Source: Microbacterium ulmi | Lineage (GTDB): Bacteria; Actinomycetota; Actinomycetes; Actinomycetales; Microbacteriaceae | Direction: 5' to 3' | Assembly: GCF_011759705.1 (NCBI RefSeq) | Contig: NZ_JAAOZF010000001.1 | Coordinates: forward strand, 2,252,146-2,316,145 | Length of the DNA stretch: 64,000 nt | Part shown: positions 8,930 to 16,346 of the stretch, piece after piece | Layout of the letters: each line of letters begins with the position of its first letter | How positions within the stretch are numbered: position 1 is the first letter of the stretch | The notes under the pieces: model-generated | What the model saw: only the letters and a program-made list of their open reading frames with translations | What the model was told of the DNA's origin: nothing | Databases searched by the model: none | Program-made: the position numbers and the translations under genes

Positions 8930-8936
8930 GAGAGGC

Positions 8937-10094
8937 ATGGTGACGAAGCCGCAGTCCACTGTCCGCTCACGGGCGACGACCGGCGCCCCGTCGCGGCTCG
9001 TCGTCTCGCGCGACGCGATCGCCGAGAACACGCGCCGCATGCGCGCGCTCGCCTCGACCCCGCTCATGGCGGTCGTCAAGGCCGACGGGTTCGGCCTCGG
9101 CGCGGGCGTCGTCGCGCGCGCGGCGCTCGCGGGAGGTGCGTCCGAGCTCGGAGTGGCGACGTGCGACGAGGCGCTCGCGCTGCGGGCCGACGGCATCGAG
9201 GCGCCCGTCCTGGCGTGGATGCTGCATCCTGGCGCGCCCCTCGCCGACGCCGTCGGCGCGGACGTCGCGCTCTCGTGCGCCTCGGTGGACCAGCTGGAGG
9301 CGGTCGCCGCGGCCGCTTCCTCCCTCGGTGTGACCGCGGCCGTCGAGCTCGAGGTCGAGACTGGCATGCACCGCTCGGGCTGCCCGGTCGAGGAGTGGGG
9401 CCCGCTCGTTCGGGCCGCGGTCGCCGCTGAGCGGTGCAACGGCGTCGACGTGCGCGGCGTCTGGACGCACTTCGGCGCGACCGACGACGATCCGACGTCG
9501 TTCGCCGATCCGCTTCTGCGTCTCGATGCCGCGTGGGCGACGGCGAGAGCCCTCGGCCTCCGACCGCGCAGGCGCCATGCGGCGTCGTCGCTCGCGACCG
9601 CCATCGCGCCGGCCGCACGCCTCGGCCTCGTGCGGGTCGGCGCGGCCCTCTTCGGCATCGAGCCGGTGGCGGCACGCCCGCTGGGGCTCGCGCCGAGCAT
9701 CCGATGGGAGACCTCCGTCGCACAGCTCCGCGACGTGCCCGCGGGAGCGTCCGTCGGCTACGGAGGCGGCTACCGCACGTCGCGCCGCGGGCGCCTCGCT
9801 CTGCTGCCGCTCGGCTACGCGGACGGCATCCCCCGCTCCGCCTGGCCGGGCTCCACCGTCGTCATACGGGGGCGTCGGCATCCGCTCGTGGGAGCCGTCT
9901 CGATGGACCAGTGCGTCGTCGACGTCGGCGACGCCGGGGTCGGCGTCGGCGACGAGGTCGTGCTGATCGGAGAGGCGTCGCGGGGTGAGCCGACCCTCGC
10001 GGAGTGGGCGATGCTGCTCGGGACGATCCCGCAGGAGGTGCTCACGCGCATCGGCGCGCGCGTCGAGCGGGTGTCGGACGGGCGTGCGGCGTGA
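8937..10094 (+). CDS. alr: Alanine racemase
   Basis: PLP-dependent racemase giving D-alanine for peptidoglycan, 385 residues. The N-terminal barrel carries the PLP lysine Lys48 in AVVKADGFGLG (usually AVVKADAYGHG). The second catalytic base is probably Tyr275 in SVGYGGGYR. The C-terminal beta domain shows GAVSMDQCVVDVG. The gene overlaps the next, a D-Ala ligase, by 4 bp (GTGA), so the pair makes D-Ala and D-Ala-D-Ala together. Another alr may exist elsewhere in the genome; this compact pair could be the main or an accessory set. Confidence 0.9.
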   Translation: MVTKPQSTVRSRATTGAPSRLVVSRDAIAENTRRMRALASTPLMAVVKADGFGLGAGVVARAALAGGASELGVATCDEALALRADGIEAPVLAWMLHPGAPLADAVGADVALSCASVDQLEAVAAAASSLGVTAAVELEVETGMHRSGCPVEEWGPLVRAAVAAERCNGVDVRGVWTHFGATDDDPTSFADPLLRLDAAWATARALGLRPRRRHAASSLATAIAPAARLGLVRVGAALFGIEPVAARPLGLAPSIRWETSVAQLRDVPAGASVGYGGGYRTSRRGRLALLPLGYADGIPRSAWPGSTVVIRGRRHPLVGAVSMDQCVVDVGDAGVGVGDEVVLIGEASRGEPTLAEWAMLLGTIPQEVLTRIGARVERVSDGRAA

Positions 10095-11122
10095 GGCGGC
10101 AGGTGCTCGTCCTGTCGGGCGGCGAGAGCAGCGAGCACGAGGTGTCGGTCGCGTCGGGCCGGGACGTCGCGGCGGCCCTCGCGGAGACGCACGCCGTCGT
10201 GGAGGTGCACATCGACCGCGCGGGCGGCTGGCGCATCGGGGGCGCGGGATCGCCGTCGTTCCGCATGGACGAGGTGCTCTCCGAAGTCGCCGACGGCACG
10301 ATCGTGTTCCCCGTGCTCCACGGCGGGTGGGGCGAGGGCGGAGGACTCCAGGCCGAGCTCGAGCGCCGCGGCATCCGCTTCGTCGGATGCGATGCCGCAG
10401 CATCCGCCCGAGCGCTCTCCAAGCGCGCGACGGCTCGCGCGTGCGCGACGGCCGGCGTCCGGGTCGTCCCGACGTGCGCGCTCGACCGGGCCGCGTACGT
10501 CGCCGATCCGGGGCTCGTGTCGGCTGCTCTCCGGGTCGCTGACGACGGGCCTGTCGTCGTCAAGCCGGATCTCGGCGGATCGAGCATCGGCGTGCATGTC
10601 GTCCCTCGCGGACGGAGCCTGCGCGCCGCGCTCGACGACGTCTTCGCGCAGGATGCCACGGCCCTCGTCCAGCCCCTGATCGAGGGGCGGGAGGTGAGCA
10701 TCGCGGTGTGGGCCGACCCGGACGGCGGTCTGCACGCATCCGGCGCGTCGCTGCTGCACCTGCCCGCGGATGCGGCCGGCCAGGGATTCACCTTCGAGCA
10801 CAAGTACGAGGGCGGCGGCGCCGTCCTCGAGATCCCCGCGGAGCTGCCCGGCCGCGCGCTCGACGAGCTGCAGGCGGCGGCCTTCGCGTGCTTCGCGGCG
10901 GTCGGATGCCGCGACCTCGCCCGCATCGACTTCTTCCTCCACGAGGACGGGCGCCCCGTCCTCAACGAGATCAACACGATCCCCGGACTGCGGCGCACAT
11001 CGCACTTCCCGCGGCTCGTGGCCGCCGCGGGCGTCGGCTACGACGAGCTCCTCGATGCTCTCGTCGAGGCGGCCGCGGCGCGGGCGTCGACTCCGGCGCT
11101 CGCCGCTGCGGGTCGACGCTGA
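10091..11122 (+). CDS. ddl: D-alanine--D-alanine ligase
   Basis: ATP-grasp ligase of 343 residues. The N-terminal motif GGESSEHEVS holds the conserved Glu/His, VVVKPDLGGSSIGV binds ATP, and RIDFF...NEINTIPGLRRTSHFPR carries metal and substrate residues. In the omega-loop region the sequence reads EHKYEGGGA. A Lys-Tyr pair here is the hallmark of true D-Ala-D-Ala enzymes, whereas VanA/B-type D-lactate ligases have His, so a glycopeptide-resistance ligase is not suggested. The GTG at 10091 overlaps the alr stop. Length and motifs are complete. Confidence 0.9.
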   Translation: MRRQVLVLSGGESSEHEVSVASGRDVAAALAETHAVVEVHIDRAGGWRIGGAGSPSFRMDEVLSEVADGTIVFPVLHGGWGEGGGLQAELERRGIRFVGCDAAASARALSKRATARACATAGVRVVPTCALDRAAYVADPGLVSAALRVADDGPVVVKPDLGGSSIGVHVVPRGRSLRAALDDVFAQDATALVQPLIEGREVSIAVWADPDGGLHASGASLLHLPADAAGQGFTFEHKYEGGGAVLEIPAELPGRALDELQAAAFACFAAVGCRDLARIDFFLHEDGRPVLNEINTIPGLRRTSHFPRLVAAAGVGYDELLDALVEAAAARASTPALAAAGRR

Positions 11123-11181
11123 CGCAGACGGCGCCCACGCGCGCGCTCGCCCGTGTCTGCGGGCTCCGCCATGATGGGGGG

Positions 11182-12246
11182 ATGGATGCCGCGAGGCTGC
11201 GTTCCGAGCGGCTCAGGTCGCACCGCCTCAGCGCGCCTGCGCCGACCCTCGTCGCGGCGGCCGGGCATGTGCTCGCGACGCAGGGCCAGGAGTTCTGGGG
11301 CGGCCGGTGGGCGCTCGCGGCACGTACGAAGGGATCGCCCCGGCTGTCCTCGGTCGACGCCGCGTTCGACCGAGGTGAGCTCGTCCGGTCGTGGACGATG
11401 CGCGGCACGGTCCACGTCATCCCGCCGCGCGACCTCGCGTGGGTGCTCTCGCTCACGGGCGAGCGCCAGTTCCGCACGGCCGCGTCACGGCAGCGGATGC
11501 TGGGGCTCGGCGAGGAGGAGATGGTCCGCAGCGAGCGCGCCGTGCGCGGGGCGCTCGCGGGCGGCAACCGGCTGACGCGGGCGGAGCTGTTCGACATCTT
11601 CCGTGGCCTCGGGATCGACCCGCGCGAGCAGCGCGGAGTGCACCTCCTGTACGCGATGTCGGTGCGCGGAGTCGTCGTGCAGGGGCCCGTCGTCGCTCGC
11701 GCCTCGGGACCTACGCGCGAGCAGTACGTCGTGCTGTCGGAGGAGTGGGTGCGCGAGCATGCGACGCCGGCCGACCCGCTCGCCGAGTTCTTCGTGCGGT
11801 ACATCGACGGCCACGGCCCCGCCGGGGCAGCCGACTTCGCGTGGTGGTCGGGGCTGCCGATCGGCACGGCGCGTCGTGCCGTCGAGGCCGCGGCCCACCG
11901 CGTGACCGAGGTCGAGGACGGCATGTACGTCTCGACGTCGCCGCCGCGGCGGCATCCGTCGGCTCCCGAGGTCGTCGCTCTTCCGCCCTTCGACGAGTAC
12001 TTCCTCTCGTACGCCGACCGCTCTCCCGCCTGCGCCGCGCTCGAGCAGGTGCCGCTCATCGCGACGGGCGGCGCGATGCGCCCCATCGTCGTGGCCCGCG
12101 GGGTCGTCGTGGCGACGTGGCTGCACTCCCTCGCGGTCGGCCGGCACGAGGGCGATCCCGTGCCGGAGCCGCTCGTCGACGGCGCCGCGACGGATGTCGA
12201 GGTCGCGGCGGCACTCGAGCGATACCGACTGTTCGTCACGGGCTGA
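11182..12246 (+). CDS. Winged-helix DNA-binding protein, AlkZ/YcaQ-like
   Basis: A 354-residue protein of the HTH_42 (DUF1006) family, which contains the AlkZ/YcaQ DNA glycosylases that remove bulky or crosslinked bases. Features are WTMRGTVHVIPPRDLAWVL (central winged helices) and PPFDEYFLSYADRS near the C-terminus. A QGQ tripeptide (ATQGQEFWGGRW, near 36-38) sits where AlkZ enzymes carry their catalytic Q-x-Q motif, so activity is plausible. The ATG at 11182 is preceded at exactly 6 nt by CATGAT, a possible -10 of a leaderless transcript. It points into the convergent regulator gene. Confidence 0.78.
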   Translation: MDAARLRSERLRSHRLSAPAPTLVAAAGHVLATQGQEFWGGRWALAARTKGSPRLSSVDAAFDRGELVRSWTMRGTVHVIPPRDLAWVLSLTGERQFRTAASRQRMLGLGEEEMVRSERAVRGALAGGNRLTRAELFDIFRGLGIDPREQRGVHLLYAMSVRGVVVQGPVVARASGPTREQYVVLSEEWVREHATPADPLAEFFVRYIDGHGPAGAADFAWWSGLPIGTARRAVEAAAHRVTEVEDGMYVSTSPPRRHPSAPEVVALPPFDEYFLSYADRSPACAALEQVPLIATGGAMRPIVVARGVVVATWLHSLAVGRHEGDPVPEPLVDGAATDVEVAAALERYRLFVTG

Positions 12247-12400
12247 GGCCGGGCCGCGGCATCCGTTGCCGCCTCGCCCAGCCGCGCGGGCGGCCGCGTG
12301 ACGCCGGTCCCGGCTCGCCCGGGTGTCGCGGCTGCGGCGGAAGGGACGCGGGTGTCGCGGATCCGGCCTCAGCGGGACACACCAGCCGGCCGGGGAGGCG

Positions 12401-13843
12401 TCAGCCCTGCGCGTGCCGGTCGAGGAACGCGTAGACCTCGCCGTCGTCGACCCCGGGGAACGCGCCGCGCGGGAGCGGCGAGAACATGTGCTGGTGCACG
12501 CGGGCCGACGGCCACGCCTTGCCCGACCAGCGCTCGGCGACGGACGCGGCGGGCCTGCGGCAGCACGACTCGTCGGGACACGTCGAGACCGCCCGCTTCT
12601 GCGTCTCGCGCCCGCGGAACCACTTCGCATCGTCGAACGGGACGCCGACGGTGATCGAGAACTCGCCCGCCGACGTCGTGCCCGTCTGCGTCGAGCACCA
12701 GAACGTGCCTGCGGGGGTGTCGGTGTACTGATAGTGCTCGGTCGTGCGGTTCTGCTCTTCGAAGGCGGCGCGCGCGAGGAAGCGCCGGCAGACGATCTGA
12801 CCCTCGACGGCGCCCGTGACATCCATCGGCACGGGCAGTCCGTCGTTCTCGTACACGCGCGAGATGGCGCCCGATCCGTCGACGCGCAGGAAGTGCAGCG
12901 GGATGCCGAAGTGATGCGTCACGAGGTTCGTGATCCGCATCCCCGCGGCCTCGTGCGTCACCCCGAACGCGTCGCGGAAGTCCTCGACCGCGAGGTCCCG
13001 CTCCTTCTTGCGCTGCGACAGGAAGGCGACGGATGCCGTCTCCGGCATGAGACAGGATGCCGCGAAGTAGTTGATCTCGAGCCGCTGCTGCAGGAAGTCG
13101 GCGTAGTCGGTGGGGCGCTGGTGCCCGAGCAGCCGGTGCGCCATCGCCTGCAGCGCCATCGAGCGCAGGCCGTGCCCGCCGGGGATGGAGGCGGGCGGGA
13201 GATAGATCCGGCCGTTCTCGAGGTCGGTGACCGACCGGGCGGAGTGCGGGAGGTCGTTGACGTAGATGAGCTCGAAGCCCAGCTGCTCGGCCATGATGCT
13301 GACCGTGCGATGCGTCAGGGCGCCTGAGACGTGCCCCGCAGCGCGCAGCTGCTTCTCGGCGAGCTTCTCGATCTCGGGGAGGTAGTTGTCGAGCGTGCGC
13401 ATGTGCAGGCGCAGCTCGGTGTTGGCGCGGCGCGCCTCCTCCGGGGTGGCGATGGCCTCGCTCTCGCGACGCTGCAGCTCGCGATGCAGCCCCAGGATCG
13501 CCTCGATGGTCTCGTCGCTCATCCCTTTCGTGACCTTGACGGGCGGGATGCCGAGCTGCCGGAACACGGAGCTGGCCTGCGCCCGCTCGAGCTCGATCTC
13601 GAGCGCAGCCCTGCGGTTGGGCGGCTCGGACGAGAGGAGATCGGTCACCTCGACGCCCGTCGCGACGGCGATCGCCTGCAGGAGCGAGAGCTTGGGCTCG
13701 CGCTTGCCGTTCTCGATGAGGCTCAGTTGGCTGCCCGCGACACCCACCCGCTCGCCGAGCTCGTCGAGGGTGAAGCCGTGCGAGATGCGCTGGTGGCGGA
13801 TGCGATGGCCGAGCGTGGAGAGTTCGAGCGAGGTCGGAGCCAT
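12401..13843 (-). CDS. RamB/ScfR-like transcriptional regulator (XRE HTH + ImmA/IrrE + DUF2083)
   Basis: A 480-residue regulator. HTH of the XRE type spans about 10-66 (ISHGFTLDELGERVGVAGSQLSLIENG). An ImmA/IrrE-like segment lies in the middle, where RSMALQAMAHRLLGHQ replaces a canonical HExxH zinc motif, so a peptidase role is unlikely. A cysteine-containing C-terminal domain (STCPDESCCRRP) follows. This architecture matches RamB, which controls acetate and glyoxylate-cycle genes in corynebacteria. The gene is divergent from PEP carboxykinase, which fits control of gluconeogenesis (inference). The ATG at 13843 has a -10 exactly 6 nt upstream and no room for a ribosome site, so it is probably leaderless. 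Confidence 0.85.
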   Translation of the reverse strand: MAPTSLELSTLGHRIRHQRISHGFTLDELGERVGVAGSQLSLIENGKREPKLSLLQAIAVATGVEVTDLLSSEPPNRRAALEIELERAQASSVFRQLGIPPVKVTKGMSDETIEAILGLHRELQRRESEAIATPEEARRANTELRLHMRTLDNYLPEIEKLAEKQLRAAGHVSGALTHRTVSIMAEQLGFELIYVNDLPHSARSVTDLENGRIYLPPASIPGGHGLRSMALQAMAHRLLGHQRPTDYADFLQQRLEINYFAASCLMPETASVAFLSQRKKERDLAVEDFRDAFGVTHEAAGMRITNLVTHHFGIPLHFLRVDGSGAISRVYENDGLPVPMDVTGAVEGQIVCRRFLARAAFEEQNRTTEHYQYTDTPAGTFWCSTQTGTTSAGEFSITVGVPFDDAKWFRGRETQKRAVSTCPDESCCRRPAASVAERWSGKAWPSARVHQHMFSPLPRGAFPGVDDGEVYAFLDRHAQG

Positions 13844-13849
13844 TCCTTG

Positions 13850-13855
13850 AGAATA
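13850..13855 (-). promoter_or_regulatory. -10 element TATTCT of leaderless ramB-like gene
   Basis: TATTCT on the minus strand ends exactly 6 nt before the ATG at 13843. The intervening AAGGA touches the start codon and is too close to act as a ribosome site. Confidence 0.6.
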
Positions 13856-13970
13856 GCGAAAGAATTGAGGAATTTGCGCCCGAGCTGACCGGAAACTCCG
13901 TCGAGGAGGGAGTCACAGTGGAGGAACACGACGGATCCACATCGAGCAACGCCGACCGAGAGGACGCCTC
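13856..13970. promoter_or_regulatory. Divergent ramB-pckG control region
   Basis: 115 bp between the -10 of the regulator and the start of PEP carboxykinase. Two AT-rich half-sites, AATTCTTTCGC (minus strand) and GGAATTTGCGC (plus strand), stand back to back at about 13855-13880. They are reminiscent of the RamB box with its central CTTTGCAAA. Binding by the adjacent regulator is inference. Confidence 0.4.
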
Positions 13971-15863
13971 ATGGCCCTGGCCGACATCTTCACACGACCC
14001 GCTTCCGGCGGGATCGCCCCGATCACCGGGCCCGCGGAGGCGCACGGCGCCCGTCCGTCGATCGCCGGAAAGGGCATGGCGGCGCTCGAGCGATGGGTCG
14101 AGGAGATCGCCGCGCTGACGCAGCCCGCACGCATCCACTGGGTCGACGGCTCGCGGGCCGAGAACGAGGCGCTCCTGAAGGAGCAGGTCGACGAGGGCAA
14201 GCTCATCAAGCTCAACCCGGAGTGGCGCCCGGGCTCCTACCTCGCCCGCTCGCATCCGAGCGACGTCGCCCGCACGGAGGGCCGCACCTTCATCGCGTCC
14301 GAGCTCGAGATCGACGCGGGCCCCACGAACAACTGGGCCGACCCCGTCGAGATGCGCGAGACGATGCACCGCGTCTTCGCGGGGTCGATGCGCGGGCGCA
14401 CCATGTACGTCGTGCCGTTCTCGATGGGCCCGGTCGGCGGGCCTCTCTCGCACATCGGCGTGCAGGTCACCGACAGCGCGTACGCCGTCGCGTCGATCGG
14501 CATCATGACGCGCGTCGGCACGGACGTCGTCCGCGAGATCGCCGACGGCGCCCACTGGGTCAAGACGGTGCACTCGGTCGGCGCTCCTCTCGCGCAGGGG
14601 GAGCAGGACGTCGCGTGGCCCTGCAACGACGAGAAGTACATCGTGCACTTCCCCGACACTCTCGAGGTGTGGTCGTACGGCTCGGGCTACGGCGGCAACG
14701 CGATCCTCGCGAAGAAGTGCTTCGCCCTGCGCATCGCGTCGGTCATCGGCCGCGACGAGGGGTGGCTCGCGGAGCACATGCTGCTCATCCGGGTCGTCTC
14801 GCCCGAGGGCAAGGCGTACCACCTCGCGGCCGCGTTCCCCTCGGCGTGCGGCAAGACCAACCTCGCGATGCTGCGTCCCACGATCCCAGGATGGCGCGTC
14901 GAGACGCTCGGCGACGACATCGCGTGGCTGCGCCCCGGCCAGGACGGGCGCCTGTGGGCGATCAACCCGGAGGCCGGGTTCTTCGGCGTCGCACCGGGGA
15001 CGGGGGAGTCGACCAACGTCACGGCGGTCGAGACCCTGTGGGGCAACACGATCTTCACGAACGTCGCGCTGCGGCCCGACGGCGACGTGTGGTGGGAAGG
15101 CCTCACAGACGACCCGCCCGCCGAGCTGACCGACTGGGAGGGCAATCCCTGGACCCCGGCATCCGGTCGGCCCGCCGCGCATCCCAACTCGCGCTTCACC
15201 GTGAGCGCCGCGCAGTGCCCGCAGATCGCCTCTGACTGGGACGCCCCCGAGGGCGTGCCGCTCGACGCGATCCTGTTCGGCGGCCGGCGGGCGACGAACG
15301 TCCCGCTCGTCGTCGAGGCGACGGACTGGGCGCACGGCGTCTTCATCGGCTCGAACATCTCGTCGGAGCGCACCGCCGCAGCCGAGGGGACGGTGGGCGA
15401 GCTGCGCCGCGACCCGTTCGCGATGCTCCCGTTCTGCGGCTACAACATGGCGGACTACTTCGGCCACTGGCTCGCGGTCGGGCAGAGGCTGCGCTTCGAC
15501 AGGGCCCCGCGGATCTTCCAGGTCAACTGGTTCCGCAAGGGCACGGACGGTCGCTTCCTGTGGCCCGGGTTCGGCGACAACTCGCGCGTCATCGACTGGA
15601 TCATCCGTCGTGTCGAGGGCAAGGTCCCCGCGGTCGACAGCCCCATCGGCCGCCTGCCGCGGGCCGAGGACCTCAACCTCGACGGCATCGACGTGCCCCC
15701 GGCGGACCTCGACGAGCTCTTCGCCGTCGACCCCGAGCTGTGGCTTTCCGAGACCGACCTCACGGAGCAGTTCTACTCGACGTTCGAGGGCCGCGTCCCC
15801 GCCGCGCTCTACGCCGAGCTCGCGGCACTGCGCTACCGCCTCAAGCGCGCGCAGCGGGACTGA
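13971..15863 (+). CDS. pckG: Phosphoenolpyruvate carboxykinase (GTP)
   Basis: Converts oxaloacetate and GTP to PEP, CO2 and GDP, the entry step of gluconeogenesis. The 630 residues are near the normal length. The GTP-type signature is clear: [12 protein letters not shown] with reactive Cys293 in the P-loop, [11 protein letters not shown] upstream, and the GTP-binding FPFCGYN-like stretch [16 protein letters not shown]. The ATG follows GAGAGGACG. It is divergent from a RamB-like regulator, and a strong hairpin follows the stop. All motifs are intact, so it should be active. Confidence 0.96.
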   Translation: MALADIFTRPASGGIAPITGPAEAHGARPSIAGKGMAALERWVEEIAALTQPARIHWVDGSRAENEALLKEQVDEGKLIKLNPEWRPGSYLARSHPSDVARTEGRTFIASELEIDAGPTNNWADPVEMRETMHRVFAGSMRGRTMYVVPFSMGPVGGPLSHIGVQVTDSAYAVASIGIMTRVGTDVVREIADGAHWVKTVHSVGAPLAQGEQDVAWPCNDEKYIVHFPDTLEVWSYGSGYGGNAILAKKCFALRIASVIGRDEGWLAEHMLLIRVVSPEGKAYHLAAAFPSACGKTNLAMLRPTIPGWRVETLGDDIAWLRPGQDGRLWAINPEAGFFGVAPGTGESTNVTAVETLWGNTIFTNVALRPDGDVWWEGLTDDPPAELTDWEGNPWTPASGRPAAHPNSRFTVSAAQCPQIASDWDAPEGVPLDAILFGGRRATNVPLVVEATDWAHGVFIGSNISSERTAAAEGTVGELRRDPFAMLPFCGYNMADYFGHWLAVGQRLRFDRAPRIFQVNWFRKGTDGRFLWPGFGDNSRVIDWIIRRVEGKVPAVDSPIGRLPRAEDLNLDGIDVPPADLDELFAVDPELWLSETDLTEQFYSTFEGRVPAALYAELAALRYRLKRAQRD

Positions 15864-15884
15864 CCGGCCGACCGCGCCGGCGGC

Positions 15885-15926
15885 GGATGCCCCGAGCCTC
15901 GCGAAGGCGGGAGGCTCGGGGCATCC
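15885..15926. terminator. Bidirectional hairpin terminator after pckG
   Basis: Inverted repeat with 16-bp perfect arms beginning GGATGCCCCGAGCCTC and a 10-nt loop, between convergent pckG and the small membrane-protein gene. There is no U-run, as is common in actinobacteria. The arm tips are the genome-frequent GGATGCC heptamer. Confidence 0.8.
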
Positions 15927-15951
15927 ATCGTCGTGATCCCCCGTGCGGTCG

Positions 15952-16254
15952 TCACCGATCGCGACGTGCGCGCTCGGAGGTCCGCGATGCGGGACGGCTC
16001 GAGCCTCGTGCGCCGACGAGCCATCCGATCGCGAATCCGATGCCGAGCAGCGCCGCACCGGTCACGAGGGACCATACGAGGGCCGTGGTCGACACGGCCC
16101 CCGGCACGAACGACGCGTGTGCGAGCGGCTGATACGCGAACCAGCCGAACGTCGCGGGCGTGGTCAGATCGACGGCGATGACGCCGAGGCCGACGACGGC
16201 CACGAGCGACGAGGCCATGAGCAGGATGACGACGAGGCGACGGGCGAGGGGCAC
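15952..16254 (-). CDS. Small two-helix membrane protein
   Basis: About 100 residues with two hydrophobic segments, LVVILLMASSLVAVVGLGVIA (near 7-27) and LVWSLVTGAALLGIGFAIGW (near 58-77), and a basic C-terminal tail. Function unknown. I place the start at the GTG 16254 because a -10-like TAGGTT (minus strand, 16262-16267) ends 7 nt before it. This -10/GTG block is repeated twice more upstream as a 31-bp tandem repeat. Extending the frame upstream would translate the repeats into Arg/Ser-rich sequence, which looks spurious. Confidence 0.65.
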   Translation of the reverse strand: MPLARRLVVILLMASSLVAVVGLGVIAVDLTTPATFGWFAYQPLAHASFVPGAVSTTALVWSLVTGAALLGIGFAIGWLVGARGSSRPASRTSERARRDR

Positions 16255-16330
16255 GATGACAAACCTAGCGACGCGCGAGGGGCACGACGACAAACCTAGC
16301 GACGCGCGAGGGGCACGACGACAACCTAGC
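16244..16330. repeat. Tandem repeat (31-bp unit, 2.8 copies) carrying promoter and start codon
   Basis: Units at 16244-16274, 16275-16305 and a partial unit at 16306-16330. Read on the minus strand, each holds TAGGTT, 6-7 nt, then GTGCCCCTCGCSCGTCGC, i.e. a -10 element and the first six codons (VPLARR) of the downstream membrane-protein gene. In the two upstream units the sixth codon is followed by TAG, which is part of the next -10 element. Confidence 0.85.
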
Positions 16331-16346
16331 TGCCGAGGAGGCGACG

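Noticed and set aside
10091..11122. VanA-type D-Ala-D-Lac ligase
   Set aside because: The omega loop carries Lys-Tyr rather than the His of D-lactate ligases, and no vanH or vanX gene is adjacent.
12369..16058. A 1229-codon minus-strand open frame
   Set aside because: Antisense to pckG and off-frame with the ramB-like gene; no signal of a real protein.
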